Shown: positions 51,430-60,897, counted from the first letter of the stretch. The stretch: DNA of 64,000 bases from an uncultured Collinsella sp. (GCA_902497025.1 CABVDJ010000007.1:1-64000), one strand, 5' to 3'. A program made the numbers and translations. Notes: generated by a model not told the origin, from the sequence alone.

Positions 51430-51735
51430 TTAGAACTTGTGGCCGCACTTCTTGCAGACGCGCAGCTTGTTCTTGCCGTCCTTCTCGTGACCGACGCGGG
51501 TAACCTTACCGCACTCGGGGCAAACGAGATTGACGTTGGAGGCGTCGATGGGAGCCTCCTGCGAAACGATGCCGCCCTGCTGGTTGGCAGCGTTGGGCTT
51601 GACGGCCTTCTTGACGACCGAAACGCCCTCGACAACGACCTTGTTCTCGGCGGGGAGAGCACGCAGGACAACGCCCTGCTTGCCGCGATCCTTACCAGAG
51701 AGAACCTGGACCTTATCGCCCTTCTTGATATACAT
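51430..51735 (-). CDS. rplX: Ribosomal protein uL24
   Basis: A 101-residue large-subunit assembly protein: [21 protein letters not shown] (KOW motif), [19 protein letters not shown] and the C-terminal [20 protein letters not shown] with four cysteines (CPEC...CKKC). It is the last gene of the proximal ribosomal operon here; rplE, which should be next, is 29 kb away. Confidence 0.97.
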   Translation of the reverse strand: MYIKKGDKVQVLSGKDRGKQGVVLRALPAENKVVVEGVSVVKKAVKPNAANQQGGIVSQEAPIDASNVNLVCPECGKVTRVGHEKDGKNKLRVCKKCGHKF

Positions 51736-51748
51736 ATATCTCCCCTAA

Positions 51749-52117
51749 CTACAGGGTCTCGGGAGCGAGCGAGACGATCTTCATGTACTTCTTGTCACGA
51801 AGCTCGCGAGCGACGGGCCCGAAGATACGGGTGCCGACGGGCGAACCATCGTTGTTGATGACAACGCAGGCGTTCTCATCAAAGCGAATGTAGGAGCCAT
51901 CCTTGCGGCGGATCTCCTTAACGGTGCGAACGACGACGCAACGGACAACGTCCTTCTTCTTGACGTTGGCGCCAGGGGTAGCCTCCTGGACAGCACCGAT
52001 GAACACATCGCCGATGCCTGCATAACGACGCTTGGAACCGCCAAGCACCTTGATGCAGCGAATCTTGCGAGCGCCGGAGTTGTCGGCGACGTTCAGCATG
52101 GTTTGCATCTGAATCAT
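51749..52117 (-). CDS. rplN: Ribosomal protein uL14
   Basis: A 122-residue large-subunit protein: [20 protein letters not shown] and the conserved [20 protein letters not shown]. It contacts 16S rRNA at an inter-subunit bridge. 118 nt separate it from rpsQ. Confidence 0.97.
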   Translation of the reverse strand: MIQMQTMLNVADNSGARKIRCIKVLGGSKRRYAGIGDVFIGAVQEATPGANVKKKDVVRCVVVRTVKEIRRKDGSYIRFDENACVVINNDGSPVGTRIFGPVARELRDKKYMKIVSLAPETL

Positions 52118-52142
52118 GGTAGATGTTCCTCCGAACTAAGAA

Positions 52143-52233
52143 CCGAAGAGAGGTGCGCTGCCTTTATACGGCCTGTGGTATGCAAGCCAGGCATACGCAC
52201 ATCTTCGGAAACGTACAAGTCGTAAGAGCGACT
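52143..52233 (-). promoter_or_regulatory. Structured leader between rpsQ and rplN
   Basis: CCGAAGA (52143-52149) pairs with TCTTCGG (52202-52208), GTGCG (52153-52157) with CGCAC (52196-52200), and GTATGC (52178-52183) with GCATAC (52191-52196) inside; AGTCG/CGACT pairs at 52218-52233. The spacer is unusually long for this pair. It could be a ribosomal-protein binding or RNase site. Confidence 0.45.
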
Positions 52234-52235
52234 GC

Positions 52236-52496
52236 TTATTTAGCGCGCTCGACGACCTCGATGAGGCGCCAACGCTTCATCTTGGACATAGGACGGGTCT
52301 CCATAACGCGGACGGTGTCGCCCACGCCAGCCGTGCACTCCTCGTCGTGAGCGTGCAGCTTCTTGGAGCTGGTCATCATCTTGCCGTACTTGGGGTGACG
52401 CTTGCGCTCGGTGATGGTGACAACAATGGTCTTGGCACCGGAGACGGAGGTAACGACACCCGTACGGACCTTACGCGAGTTACGCGAATCAGTCAT
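52236..52496 (-). CDS. rpsQ: Ribosomal protein uS17
   Basis: An 86-residue 16S rRNA-binding OB-fold protein: KVRTGVVTSVSGAKTIVVTI, KKLHAHDEECTAGVGDTVRVMETRPMSKMKRWRL. It follows rpmC by 16 nt. Standard length. Confidence 0.97.
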   Translation of the reverse strand: MTDSRNSRKVRTGVVTSVSGAKTIVVTITERKRHPKYGKMMTSSKKLHAHDEECTAGVGDTVRVMETRPMSKMKRWRLIEVVERAK

Positions 52497-52512
52497 GTTC
52501 TCTCCTTAGGTC

Positions 52513-52728
52513 CTACTCGGCGACAGCGGACTTCTCCGCTGCGATCTCGCGGGCGCGCTGCTCCGTGAGGACGCGAGCGATGTCCTTCTTCACGGTGTTG
52601 ACGCGAGCGGTGTTGTCCAGCTGGCTGGTGGCCATCTGGAAACGAAGGTTAAAGAGCTCGGCGCGCATTTCCTTCAGCTTCTCAACGAGCTGAGCGTCCG
52701 AGAGCTCACGAATCTCTGCGGGCTTCAT
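52513..52728 (-). CDS. rpmC: Ribosomal protein uL29
   Basis: A 71-residue helical protein near the exit tunnel: [40 protein letters not shown]. Its ATG overlaps the rplP stop by one base. Confidence 0.96.
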   Translation of the reverse strand: MKPAEIRELSDAQLVEKLKEMRAELFNLRFQMATSQLDNTARVNTVKKDIARVLTEQRAREIAAEKSAVAE

Positions 52729-53231
52729 TAGTTCTCCTCCTTGGCGGCGGCGGCGTCCTCAGCAGCCCACTTGGCCTCGAGAGCGGCCTCCTCAGCCATC
52801 TCCTTCTCGATGCGCTGCTCAGCGTTCTTGGCAGCAACAATCTTGGTCTTGATGGGGAGCTTGTGCTGCGCAAGACGCAGAGCCTCGCGAGCGACCTCCT
52901 CGGGAACACCCTTGACCTCGAACATGATGCGGCCGGGCTTGACGACGGCCACCCACTCCTCGGGGTTACCCTTACCAGAACCCATGCGAGTCTCGGCAGG
53001 CTTCTTGGTGATGGGCTTATCGGGGAAGATCGTGATGTAGACACGACCGCCACGCTTCATGTAGCGGGTCATGGCAATACGAGCGGCCTCGATCTGACGG
53101 TTGGTGATCCAATGGGCCTCGAGAGCCTGGATACCAAACTCGCCGAAATGCAGCTCGGTATTACCCTTGGCCTGGCCCTTCATGGAGCCACGCTGCACCT
53201 TGCGGTGAAGAATACGCTTAGGGGCAAGCAC
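52728..53231 (-). CDS. rplP: Ribosomal protein uL16
   Basis: A 167-residue 50S protein that helps tRNA accommodation. GTG start, sharing a base with the rpsC stop. [43 protein letters not shown] is the conserved core; a 25-residue Ala/Glu-rich tail extends beyond the usual 140. Confidence 0.97.
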   Translation of the reverse strand: MLAPKRILHRKVQRGSMKGQAKGNTELHFGEFGIQALEAHWITNRQIEAARIAMTRYMKRGGRVYITIFPDKPITKKPAETRMGSGKGNPEEWVAVVKPGRIMFEVKGVPEEVAREALRLAQHKLPIKTKIVAAKNAEQRIEKEMAEEAALEAKWAAEDAAAAKEEN

Positions 53232-53941
53232 TACTGACCCCTCCTCTCGGAGTTACGACGACGAGGACGGGAAGAGCCCTCGAGTGCAGGGTTGGGAACA
53301 GGCTGGCCCGGGAGCTTCTCGCCCAGGTAGATCCAGACCTTCACGCCGCAAGCGCCCATGGTGGTGCTGGCGACAGCCGTGCCGTAGTCGATCTTGGCAC
53401 GGAGGGTGTGCAGAGGCACGCGACCCTCGCGGTACCACTCACGACGGCCCATCTCGGCACCGCCGAGACGACCGGAGCACTGGATACGGATGCCCTTAGC
53501 GCCGGCCTTGCGGGCGGACTGGACAGCCTTGCGCATAGCGCGACGGAAGGCAACGCGGCCCTCGAGCTGCTCGGCGATAGACTGAGCAACGAGGTTGGCG
53601 TCGAGCTCGGGGCGCTTGATCTCGACAACGTCGACGGAGAGCTGGCCCTTGGAGACGCCAGCGACCTTCTCGAGCTCGGTGCGGAGGGTATCGATCTCGG
53701 CACCCTTCTTACCGATGACAACGCCGGGGCGAGCGGTGAGGATAATGACCTTCACCTTGTCGCCAGCACGCTCGATCTCGACGCGGGAGACAGCTGCGCG
53801 GGAAAGACGCTTCTCGAGGTACTTGCGGATCTCGAGATCGTTACCGAGGGTCTTAGCGTAATCCTTCTCTGCGAACCAGCGGGAGCGCCAGTTCTCGGTG
53901 ATGCCAAGACGGAAGCCGGTGGGGTAGACTTTCTGACCCAT
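53231..53941 (-). CDS. rpsC: Ribosomal protein uS3
   Basis: A 236-residue protein of the mRNA entry site: [20 protein letters not shown], the KH domain with [15 protein letters not shown], and the C-terminal [21 protein letters not shown] short Arg-rich tail ends it. Follows rplV by 6 nt. Confidence 0.97.
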   Translation of the reverse strand: MGQKVYPTGFRLGITENWRSRWFAEKDYAKTLGNDLEIRKYLEKRLSRAAVSRVEIERAGDKVKVIILTARPGVVIGKKGAEIDTLRTELEKVAGVSKGQLSVDVVEIKRPELDANLVAQSIAEQLEGRVAFRRAMRKAVQSARKAGAKGIRIQCSGRLGGAEMGRREWYREGRVPLHTLRAKIDYGTAVASTTMGACGVKVWIYLGEKLPGQPVPNPALEGSSRPRRRNSERRGQ

Positions 53942-53947
53942 ACAGCT

Positions 53948-54319
53948 TTACGCCTCCTTTCGAGGAGCAACGACGACGGTGATGTGGGAAGTACGCTTCA
54001 GAATGCGAGAAGCGGAACCCTTGGCGCGGGGACGGATGCGCTTAAGCGTCGGACCCTCGTCAACATAGGCAGCGGCGACAACCAGGTTGTCGGCACGCAG
54101 ACCGTTGTTGTTCTCGGCGTTCGCAACGGCGGAACGGAGAACCTTCTCGACATCCACGGCGACGGCGCGGTCGCAGAAGTGGAGGATGTCGAAGGCCTGA
54201 GCGACAGGCTTGCGGCGGATCAGATCGACCACCAGGCGGGCCTTGCTGGGGGAAACACGCACGTACTTAGCGACGGCGCGAACCTCGGTGGCCTCAGTTT
54301 CAATAGACTTAGTTGCCAT
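53948..54319 (-). CDS. rplV: Ribosomal protein uL22
   Basis: A 123-residue exit-tunnel protein: [37 protein letters not shown], then [21 protein letters not shown]. The last segment is the tunnel loop that affects macrolide sensitivity. Standard length. Confidence 0.97.
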   Translation of the reverse strand: MATKSIETEATEVRAVAKYVRVSPSKARLVVDLIRRKPVAQAFDILHFCDRAVAVDVEKVLRSAVANAENNNGLRADNLVVAAAYVDEGPTLKRIRPRAKGSASRILKRTSHITVVVAPRKEA

Positions 54320-54333
54320 TTACGGTTAACCCC

Positions 54334-54594
54334 CTATTTGGCCTTGTGGCCACGGAACGTACGAGTCGGCGCGAACTCGCCGAGCTTGTGACCAACCATG
54401 GACTCGGTAACATACACGGGCACATGCTTGCGGCCGTCGTGGACGGCGATGGTGTGACCAACCATCTCGGGGAAGATGGTGGACGCGCGGGACCAGGTCT
54501 TCACGACGTCCTTCTTGCCAGCCTCGTTCATCGCGGTGATACGCGAGAGAAGGCGAGTCTCCACGAACGGGCCCTTTTTGAGACTTCTGCTCAT
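54334..54594 (-). CDS. rpsS: Ribosomal protein uS19
   Basis: An 86-residue head protein of the 30[41 protein letters not shown] and [13 protein letters not shown]. 32 nt after rplB, as usual. Confidence 0.97.
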   Translation of the reverse strand: MSRSLKKGPFVETRLLSRITAMNEAGKKDVVKTWSRASTIFPEMVGHTIAVHDGRKHVPVYVTESMVGHKLGEFAPTRTFRGHKAK

Positions 54595-54626
54595 AAGTGC
54601 TTTCTCCTAAAACTCGGTATCCGAAA

Positions 54627-55457
54627 TTACTTCTTACGGCGACGAATGATGTGCTGGTTCGAGACCTTCTTCTTCTTGCGCGTACGAAGGCCCTTCGTCG
54701 GCTTACCCCAGGGGGTAACGGAGGGACGACCAGAGGTGTGGTTCTTGCCCTCGCCACCGCCGTGCGGGTGGTCGACAGGGTTCATGACGGTACCGCGGAC
54801 GGTCGGGCGCACGTTCATGTGACGCTTACGGCCGGCCTTGCCGATGACGATGTTGGAGTGATCGGCGTTGCCGACCTCACCGACGGTGGCGCGGCAGGTA
54901 ACGAGGATGCGGCGCATCTCGGAGGAAGGCATACGGACGATAGCGTACTTGCCCTCCTTACCCATCAGCTGGCAGGAGTTACCGGCGGAACGGGCGATAG
55001 CAGCGCCCTTGCCCGGCTGGAACTCGACGGCGTGGATGAGCGTACCGACGGGGATGTCGGCGAGGGGCAGAGCGTTGCCCGGCTTGATGTCGGCGTCAGA
55101 ACCGGACATGATGGTCTGACCGACCTCGAGGCCCTTGGGGGCCAGGATGTAGCGCTTCTCACCGTCAGCGTAGTGCAGCAGAGCGATGCGAGCGGAACGG
55201 TTCGGATCGTACTCGATCGTGGCAACCTTGGCGGGCACGCCGTCCTTGTTGCGCTTGAAGTCGATCACGCGGTAACGACGCTTCACGCCGCCGCCCTGGT
55301 GGCGGGTGGTGATGCGGCCGTTGTTGTTACGACCGGCCTTCTTGGGCAGGGGCTCGAGAAGAGACTTCTCGGGCTTGGTGCAGGTGATCTCAGAGAAATC
55401 GGAGATCGTCTGCCAACGCCTACCAGCGGAGGTCGGCTTAAGGTGCTTTACAGCCAT
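54627..55457 (-). CDS. rplB: Ribosomal protein uL2
   Basis: A 276-residue 23S rRNA-binding protein of the peptidyl transferase region: [20 protein letters not shown], the conserved [23 protein letters not shown] region and [19 protein letters not shown] end. I start at 55457 (AAAGGGAT upstream); an open frame of 25 codons before it is not used. The space to rplW is 179 nt with two hairpins. Confidence 0.97.
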   Translation of the reverse strand: MAVKHLKPTSAGRRWQTISDFSEITCTKPEKSLLEPLPKKAGRNNNGRITTRHQGGGVKRRYRVIDFKRNKDGVPAKVATIEYDPNRSARIALLHYADGEKRYILAPKGLEVGQTIMSGSDADIKPGNALPLADIPVGTLIHAVEFQPGKGAAIARSAGNSCQLMGKEGKYAIVRMPSSEMRRILVTCRATVGEVGNADHSNIVIGKAGRKRHMNVRPTVRGTVMNPVDHPHGGGEGKNHTSGRPSVTPWGKPTKGLRTRKKKKVSNQHIIRRRKK

Positions 55458-55550
55458 TACAATCCCTTTCAATAGGAATCCGTTAGCCATCGCAGACAGG
55501 GATTCGAGGTTCTGCCTCGGGTGCGATGACACCGGACGTATACACGGTTC

Positions 55551-55618
55551 CGGGCGTGTCCATTTTATACGCCCGAAACCTTGAGCTCTCGCCTCCCCTA
55601 TTTGGGAGGCATGAGCTC
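55551..55618 (-). promoter_or_regulatory. Two hairpins between rplW and rplB
   Basis: GAGCTC..GCCTCCC (55583-55597) pairs with GGGAGGC..GAGCTC (55604-55618); a second stem CGGGCGT/ACGCCCG lies at 55551-55575. On the minus strand a TGTATAC follows, like that in the rplC leader. The spacer is long for this pair; an attenuator or internal promoter is possible. Confidence 0.45.
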
Positions 55619-55636
55619 ACTCAACAGCAGCGTGTC

Positions 55637-55924
55637 TTAGGCCTGGTTGCCAAAGACCTCGATGGTGTCGCCCTCGGCCAGCGTGACGATGGCCTTCTTC
55701 CAAGAACGGGTCTTGCCGGCGACATAGCGCACGCGCTTGGTCTTGGGCTTGACCGTCAGGGTGTTCACGCGAACGACCTTGACGCCGAAGATCTCCTCGA
55801 CAGCGTCCTTAATCTGATACTTGTTAGCATCCTTGGCGACCTCGAACGTGTACTTGTTCAGCTCCATGCCGGAGAAGGAACGCTCGGACACGATCGGACG
55901 GATGATGATCTCGTGGGCGGTCAT
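55637..55924 (-). CDS. rplW: Ribosomal protein uL23
   Basis: A 95-residue exit-tunnel docking protein: IIIRPIVSERSFSGMELNKY, FEVAKDANKYQIKDAVEEIF. Its ATG is next to the rplD stop (no gap). Standard length. Confidence 0.97.
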   Translation of the reverse strand: MTAHEIIIRPIVSERSFSGMELNKYTFEVAKDANKYQIKDAVEEIFGVKVVRVNTLTVKPKTKRVRYVAGKTRSWKKAIVTLAEGDTIEVFGNQA

Positions 55925-56551
55925 TTATGCAAGCACCTCCCCGAAGTGAGCGGCGATGTCGGCGGGCATCAGCACGGCGTTGTTGTTGACGAGATCGTAG
56001 GTGTTGGCCTCGTCGGCAGTGATGATGAACGTCTTGGGAATGTTGCGGAACGACAGGTAGGCGTTGACGTCCTCATCGCGAACGATGATGGTCAGACGCT
56101 TGCCCTCAAGGCCGAGAGCCTTGAGCATGGCGACGGCAGCCTTGGTGGAAGGCTTCTCGAAGCCGTAGTCGTCGACGAGCACGAGCTCGCCATCGGCCAG
56201 CTTGGCGGACAGCGCGGAGCGCATAGCCAGCTTGACCTCCTTGTTGTTCATGCGCTTAGCGTAGGAACGGGGCTTGGGGGCGAAGACAACGCCACCGTGA
56301 CGCCACTGGGCAGCACGGATGGAACCCTGGCGGGCACGGCCGGGTCCCTTCTGACGCCAAGGCTTCTTGCCGCCACCGGAAACCTCAGAGCGGCCCTTAG
56401 CGGACTGGGTGCCCTGACGCCAAGAGGCCATCTGGCACTTGACGATGTGGTGCATAACGTGGATGTTCGGCTCGATGCCGTACACCTCAGCGGCGAGCTC
56501 GGCCTCGGCGACCTTCTTGCCCTCGCTGTTCTTTACTTCAAACTTTGCCAT
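55925..56551 (-). CDS. rplD: Ribosomal protein uL4
   Basis: A 208-residue protein with an exit-tunnel loop: RQGTQSAKGRSEVSGGGKKP, RQKGPGRARQGSIRAAQWRH, and C-terminal AYLSFRNIPKTFIITADEAN. In E. coli L4 autogenously controls the S10 operon. It follows rplC by 46 nt. Confidence 0.97.
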   Translation of the reverse strand: MAKFEVKNSEGKKVAEAELAAEVYGIEPNIHVMHHIVKCQMASWRQGTQSAKGRSEVSGGGKKPWRQKGPGRARQGSIRAAQWRHGGVVFAPKPRSYAKRMNNKEVKLAMRSALSAKLADGELVLVDDYGFEKPSTKAAVAMLKALGLEGKRLTIIVRDEDVNAYLSFRNIPKTFIITADEANTYDLVNNNAVLMPADIAAHFGEVLA

Positions 56552-56597
56552 TTAAGTGTTCTCCTTGGTATGACGCTGGGCTAAATGGGCTGGGCCC

Positions 56598-57218
56598 TTA
56601 GGCCATACGGATGGCGACGAGACCATTCTTGGCACCCGGGACAGCGCCCTTGACCAAGATGAGGTTCTGCTCGGCATCGATGCGGACAACGGAAAGGTTC
56701 TTGACGGTAACGCGCTCGTTACCCATGTGACCGGCCATCTTGACGCCCTTGAGGACGCGCGCAGGATAGGCGCACTGACCGATAGAACCGGGGTGACGCT
56801 GGAAGTGAGAACCATGCGTCATAGGACCGCGGCGCTGACCCCAGCGCTTGATGCGACCCTGGAAGCCCTTACCCTTGGAGGTACCGATGACGTCGACCTT
56901 CTCGACATCAGCGAAATCAGCGACGGTGACGACCTCGCCGACCTTGTGCTCCTCGCCGTTCTCGACGCGGACCTCACGAAGGAAGCGGACAGGCTCGACG
57001 CCGGCCTTGGCGAAGTGACCAGCCATGGGCTTGTTCACGTTCTTGGCCTTGATGTCGCCGAAACCGATCTGGACGGCGTCATAGCCGTCGGTTGCCTGAG
57101 TTTTAACCTGCGAGACAGCGCAGGGGCCAGCCTGGATGACCGTGACGGGAACGACGTTGTCGTCCTCGTCCCAAACCTGGGTCATGCCAATCTTGCGGCC
57201 GAGAATCATGCTGATCAA
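56598..57218 (-). CDS. rplC: Ribosomal protein uL3
   Basis: A 206-residue 50S assembly protein: [40 protein letters not shown] and [21 protein letters not shown] take the TTG at 57218: it gives a four-residue lead before ILGRK like other L3 proteins, and TTGGGA is 7 nt upstream, whereas ATG 57209 has no ribosome site. The usual rpsJ (S10) gene does not precede it. Confidence 0.96.
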   Translation of the reverse strand: MISMILGRKIGMTQVWDEDDNVVPVTVIQAGPCAVSQVKTQATDGYDAVQIGFGDIKAKNVNKPMAGHFAKAGVEPVRFLREVRVENGEEHKVGEVVTVADFADVEKVDVIGTSKGKGFQGRIKRWGQRRGPMTHGSHFQRHPGSIGQCAYPARVLKGVKMAGHMGNERVTVKNLSVVRIDAEQNLILVKGAVPGAKNGLVAIRMA

Positions 57219-57477
57219 GATATGATCCCAACTCTCGCGTGGTCTTGGGACAATGCGTACACCACCGAGCGTACGCCCCTAGAGGACCACTACTTACACG
57301 ACGTGCTCCCCAGCCTTGTATTTCGCCCGGACTACCTGACAACCCTATTAAGCAGGCATTTTGTCCAGCCAGAATACTCCCCTGGTTTCACACAGCTGTT
57401 TAGTATACACGGCTGCGGGCGTATCCATCGAGATTCATATTTCACTCACATTGTTTACGCAGGTAAAGTGCGTGGCA
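57219..57477 (-). promoter_or_regulatory. rplC leader and promoter space; no rpsJ
   Basis: No gene is found in this stretch and nothing like S10 is encoded. A TATACT in minus-strand reading near 57402 could be the -10 of the ribosomal operon; no clear -35. The GC content falls around the possible promoter (57420-57470). Confidence 0.45.
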
Positions 57478-57642
57478 CGTTCCCAGTGTGCGGCGGAGGG
57501 GGCGGGCCTGAGACATATTAAGGTTGCTGCTCTACAGTCCTGCTCACGACGGAGAGCACATTAAGTGCTCTCCTGTTCGTGCGGAACTCGCGACAACCTT
57601 AATATGTCTCAGGCCCGCCCCCTCCGCCGCACACTGGGAACG
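57478..57642. repeat. Family B palindrome, copy 2: the same core inside 49-nt perfect arms
   Basis: Arms 57478-57526 and 57594-57642 are perfect reverse complements (49 bp) and continue for 6 bp after a 2-nt bulge. The core 57527-57594 on the minus strand starts GTCGCGAGTTCCGCACGA and has GGAGAGCAC/GTGCTCTCC, like the copy at 30262-30329. The arms have no similarity to those of copy 1. It lies between rplC and the histidine phosphatase gene. Confidence 0.93.
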
Positions 57643-57677
57643 CCACGTTGATGTCTGCTAAACCTTGCTCGCTCAGG

Positions 57678-58298
57678 CTAATGACTTTGTTGGGGATCGA
57701 TAATTTGCCGCAAGGTGAACTTGGATTGAGGCGTGTCGCCCTCTTCTCGCGCATCGTCAAAATCGAAGATCATGATGGCGCAGTTGGGGAGTTTTGTTGG
57801 GAGCTCGAAGCCCTCTGGGGCTGCAGCCTTGATGAATTGGCGGCTGGCGCTGCCGTGGCTTACTGCTAGGAGGGTTTCGATGCCCTCGGCGCCCATGAGA
57901 TTGGTGAGGGTACCTACCATGCGTTCTTGCAGTGCGCGACCTCCTTCTCCTCCGAAGGGGACCAGGTCCTCACCCGGGTCCCAGACGTCGGTGGGCAGGG
58001 CGTCGTGGGGGCCTTCTTCGAAGGTGCCGTAGCTGCGTTCGATGATGCCTTCGCAGGGCTCGACTGCTGCATCCGGGCCGAGGAGTTCGGTTGCGACGAG
58101 ACTTGCCGTGTCCATGGCTCGGCCTAAGGGCGAAGAGACCAGTTTGTCTGGAACGACGCCGTGGTCCTTGAGCCATGCGGCTGCCATTCCCGCTTGTTTG
58201 CGGCCGAGGTCGGTCAACGGAGAATCGCAGCGGCCCTGGACCAGCTTTTTAACGTTGAATTCTGTCTGACCGTGGCGGAGTAGATATAGACGCTTCAT
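57678..58298 (-). CDS. Histidine phosphatase (phosphoglycerate mutase-like) family protein
   Basis: A 206-residue branch-1 phosphatase: LYLLRHGQTEFN holds the nucleophile His9, and LLAVSHGSASRQF the second His. It could act on phosphoglycerate, sugar phosphates or alpha-ribazole phosphate; substrate not determinable. The gene follows the CDF transporter by 39 nt and ends 35 nt before the long palindrome. Confidence 0.88.
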   Translation of the reverse strand: MKRLYLLRHGQTEFNVKKLVQGRCDSPLTDLGRKQAGMAAAWLKDHGVVPDKLVSSPLGRAMDTASLVATELLGPDAAVEPCEGIIERSYGTFEEGPHDALPTDVWDPGEDLVPFGGEGGRALQERMVGTLTNLMGAEGIETLLAVSHGSASRQFIKAAAPEGFELPTKLPNCAIMIFDFDDAREEGDTPQSKFTLRQIIDPQQSH

Positions 58299-58337
58299 GC
58301 TCTCCCCTTCTGTATAACTTGCTCTACCGGCGCAGCC

Positions 58338-59498
58338 CTACTCGTGGGTATGGCCTACGTAGTCTTCGTCGATCGTGATCTTGGCAATCGACTTGGGATA
58401 TTCGGATTCGACACGTTTCGCCAACGCGCGCTTTAGGTCCTCGGCGTTCATCGCCAAATCCGAGGGTCGCACGCAGTCAAAAATCACATTGGTGTGCGTG
58501 GGGCCCGGTACGCAACGCAAGTCGTGAATCGAAAGGCGGCTATCAATCTCCTGAGCCATGGCGTGAATGCGCAAGCGCATGCTCGCCACTTTGGGGTCGT
58601 CGGTCACGATGGGGTCGTAATGGAGCGTGACGATCATGCCGTCTTCGTTCCTAAACGACTGCTCGATGTTATCGAGCGTGTCGTGGCTTTCCAGCGGGCT
58701 TGCCTCGGCCGCCATCTCGGCGTGCGCGCTTGCAAACTTCCTGCCCGGACCGTAATCGTGAACCATTAGGTCATGAACACCCAAAACGCCGGGGTAGCTC
58801 ATGATCTTGTCTCGGATGTGCTTGACCAACTTGGGATCGGGTGCCTGGCCCAAAAGCGGGCTTACCGTATCCTGGATGAGCTCAAAGCCGCTCCAGCCAA
58901 TATAGGCGCCAACGGCAAGGCCGACCCATGCGTCAAGATTGATGTGCGTCACCTGGGAAACAATCGCGCACGCAAGCACAGCACCCGTAGCTAGGACATC
59001 GTTCTTTGAGTCCTGAGCGGTCGCATGCAGTGTCTCGGACTCAATACGATCGCCGAGCTTTTGGTTGAGGGCCGCCATCCAGAGCTTTACGACCATCGAA
59101 AGCACTAGAACCGCCACCAGGGCAAGCGAGAACTCGACAGGCTCGGGGTTGACAATTCGCTCCACCGACGACTTCACCAGCTCAACGCCAATCAGCAGCA
59201 CGAGCGCCGCCACGACCAGACCCGAGAGATACTCGTAGCGGCCATGTCCGTAAGGATGCTCGGGGTCGGCCGGCTTGCCCGCCAGCTTAAAGCCAAGCAC
59301 GCTCACGATGTTCGAGCTGGCATCAGACAGGTTGTTCATAGCGTCCGCCACAATCGAAACCGATCCCGACAGCACGCCAATTGCACCCTTCGCAGCGCAA
59401 AGCGCAACATTGGCGAGAATACACACTATGCCCGTCAACGTTCCCACGCGCGCACGGTCGCCCTGCGCACGACGAACAATCCACTCGACCATCCTCAT
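58338..59498 (-). CDS. Cation diffusion facilitator (CDF) family metal transporter
   Basis: A 386-residue metal/proton antiporter with six membrane helices in the first 210 residues. Metal ligands are seen in SIVADAMNNLSDASSN (Asp pairs) and HATAQDSKNDVLATGA (His, Asp). The C-terminal cytoplasmic domain follows, with a His-containing end (GHTHE). The pattern DxxxD/HxxxD fits Mn or Zn/Fe export; specificity uncertain. Start ATG 59498. Confidence 0.9.
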   Translation of the reverse strand: MRMVEWIVRRAQGDRARVGTLTGIVCILANVALCAAKGAIGVLSGSVSIVADAMNNLSDASSNIVSVLGFKLAGKPADPEHPYGHGRYEYLSGLVVAALVLLIGVELVKSSVERIVNPEPVEFSLALVAVLVLSMVVKLWMAALNQKLGDRIESETLHATAQDSKNDVLATGAVLACAIVSQVTHINLDAWVGLAVGAYIGWSGFELIQDTVSPLLGQAPDPKLVKHIRDKIMSYPGVLGVHDLMVHDYGPGRKFASAHAEMAAEASPLESHDTLDNIEQSFRNEDGMIVTLHYDPIVTDDPKVASMRLRIHAMAQEIDSRLSIHDLRCVPGPTHTNVIFDCVRPSDLAMNAEDLKRALAKRVESEYPKSIAKITIDEDYVGHTHE

Positions 59499-59570
59499 CA
59501 GTCCCCACGGTACTACCTATATATCTATTGCTCAAACGGATTGTAGTGTAGCCACTTTGTCCTCCAGATA

Positions 59571-59604
59571 CAAAAAGGCCGCAGCCCACACGGGCCGCAG
59601 CCTT
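59571..59604 (-). terminator. Terminator of the PTS EIIC gene
   Basis: AAGGCCGCAGCCC (59575-59587) and GGGCCGCAGCCTT (59592-59604) pair over 13 bp (two G-U) with five U on the minus strand. Confidence 0.88.
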
Positions 59605-59642
59605 GGAATATGACAAAGGAATCGTCCTTTTGTCGCACAGAT

Positions 59643-60857
59643 TTATGCGCTTGCTTCAGCAGCGCTCGCCACTGTTTCGAGCGAATCAGCTTCGTCTTCT
59701 GCCGCCTGCACCTTTGTCGGCACCACGCCAAAGCAGTAGCTCAGCGCCGCAGACACCGCAAATGCTGCGCCGCCGGCAGCGCAGCACCACAGCAGATTCG
59801 AGATGCCGCCCGTGGCAAAGCCAATGACCATAAGAACATTCGTCATACCGATAGTATAAGCCGTAACGTGGCCTACGGCCGCAACAAGGCCTCCGACGGC
59901 GCCGCCAACGGCCATGCACGTCAGACACCTGCCATATTTAAAGCCGCATCCGTACAGCGCTGGCTCGCTTACGCCGCCAAGAATACCCGAGATTGAATAG
60001 CCCAGCATGAGCGCCTTCTCGTCCTTATCCGCAACGCGGAGCGACGCGCCAAAGGGCATGCCCCAAACGGCAAACGTTGCCATCGTCGCGGCGATCAGAA
60101 TGCACGAATCCGTTCCCACACTCATAAACTGCGCATAGGCGAGCGATAGGACGACGTTGCTGACGCCCGCGATCTTTAGGAACTCCCAGCCCGCGGCAAG
60201 CCCCATGAGCGTGAGCAGCGACACGATGCCACCGGAATTGCCAAGCATAAACATAAGCTGGCCCAACAGCATGCCCAGATAGCTGCCCGCCGGCGCCGTG
60301 ATACACAGCGAAACCGGAACCATAACGAGCATGGTTGCAAACGGAACGAACGAAAACGCCACGGCCTTGGGGATAACGCGCTGAAAGAGACGCTCCACTC
60401 GCCATAGCACGGGCACCGAGATGAGAACCGGAATAACAGTCGTCGTGTAATCGTTGACCGGCGCGGGAAGCAGCCCGTACACGGAAGTCATCGATGCCCC
60501 CGTCGTCGATACGGCATCGACAAGCTTGAGCAGGTCGGGCGCAATCAATACGCCGCCCAACATCATGCCCAGCTGCTCCGAGCAACCGAGCTGGCGGGCG
60601 GCGGCCCAGCCAAGATAAATGGGCAAAAAGTAGTAGCCGGCGTTATAGAGCCAACTGTAGAACAGGCGATAGATTTCGGAATCGGCAGACCACAGGCCCA
60701 GCATGCCTTCGCCCATAATGACGGCGACGGTGCGGAACAATGCCGCGCAAACAATAAACGGCAGCGCCGACATCATGCTTTTGGACAGATAGTCCACCAC
60801 GGCCATGGCGTTTGATGAAACCGACGTTGTAAACGAGGTGTTAGAAACTTGTAGCAT
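59643..60857 (-). CDS. PTS transporter EIIC-domain protein
   Basis: A 404-residue membrane protein that looks like the EIIC domain of the glucose/beta-glucoside PTS family: LSKSMMSALPFIVCAALFRT, AAGWEFLKIAGVSN and SVSEPALYGCGFKYG-like motif GGVSEPALYG. No EIIB or EIIA domain is fused and none lies nearby, so it would need partners elsewhere or may be a stand-alone transporter. Start 60857 has AAAGG at good spacing; 60881 does not. Confidence 0.85.
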   Translation of the reverse strand: MLQVSNTSFTTSVSSNAMAVVDYLSKSMMSALPFIVCAALFRTVAVIMGEGMLGLWSADSEIYRLFYSWLYNAGYYFLPIYLGWAAARQLGCSEQLGMMLGGVLIAPDLLKLVDAVSTTGASMTSVYGLLPAPVNDYTTTVIPVLISVPVLWRVERLFQRVIPKAVAFSFVPFATMLVMVPVSLCITAPAGSYLGMLLGQLMFMLGNSGGIVSLLTLMGLAAGWEFLKIAGVSNVVLSLAYAQFMSVGTDSCILIAATMATFAVWGMPFGASLRVADKDEKALMLGYSISGILGGVSEPALYGCGFKYGRCLTCMAVGGAVGGLVAAVGHVTAYTIGMTNVLMVIGFATGGISNLLWCCAAGGAAFAVSAALSYCFGVVPTKVQAAEDEADSLETVASAAEASA

Positions 60858-60897
60858 GGAACGCCTTTCCCAATATGACATGCGGGCTGTCCCTTTG

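Noticed and set aside
57219..57477. Remnant of rpsJ upstream of rplC
   Set aside because: None of the frames reads like S10.
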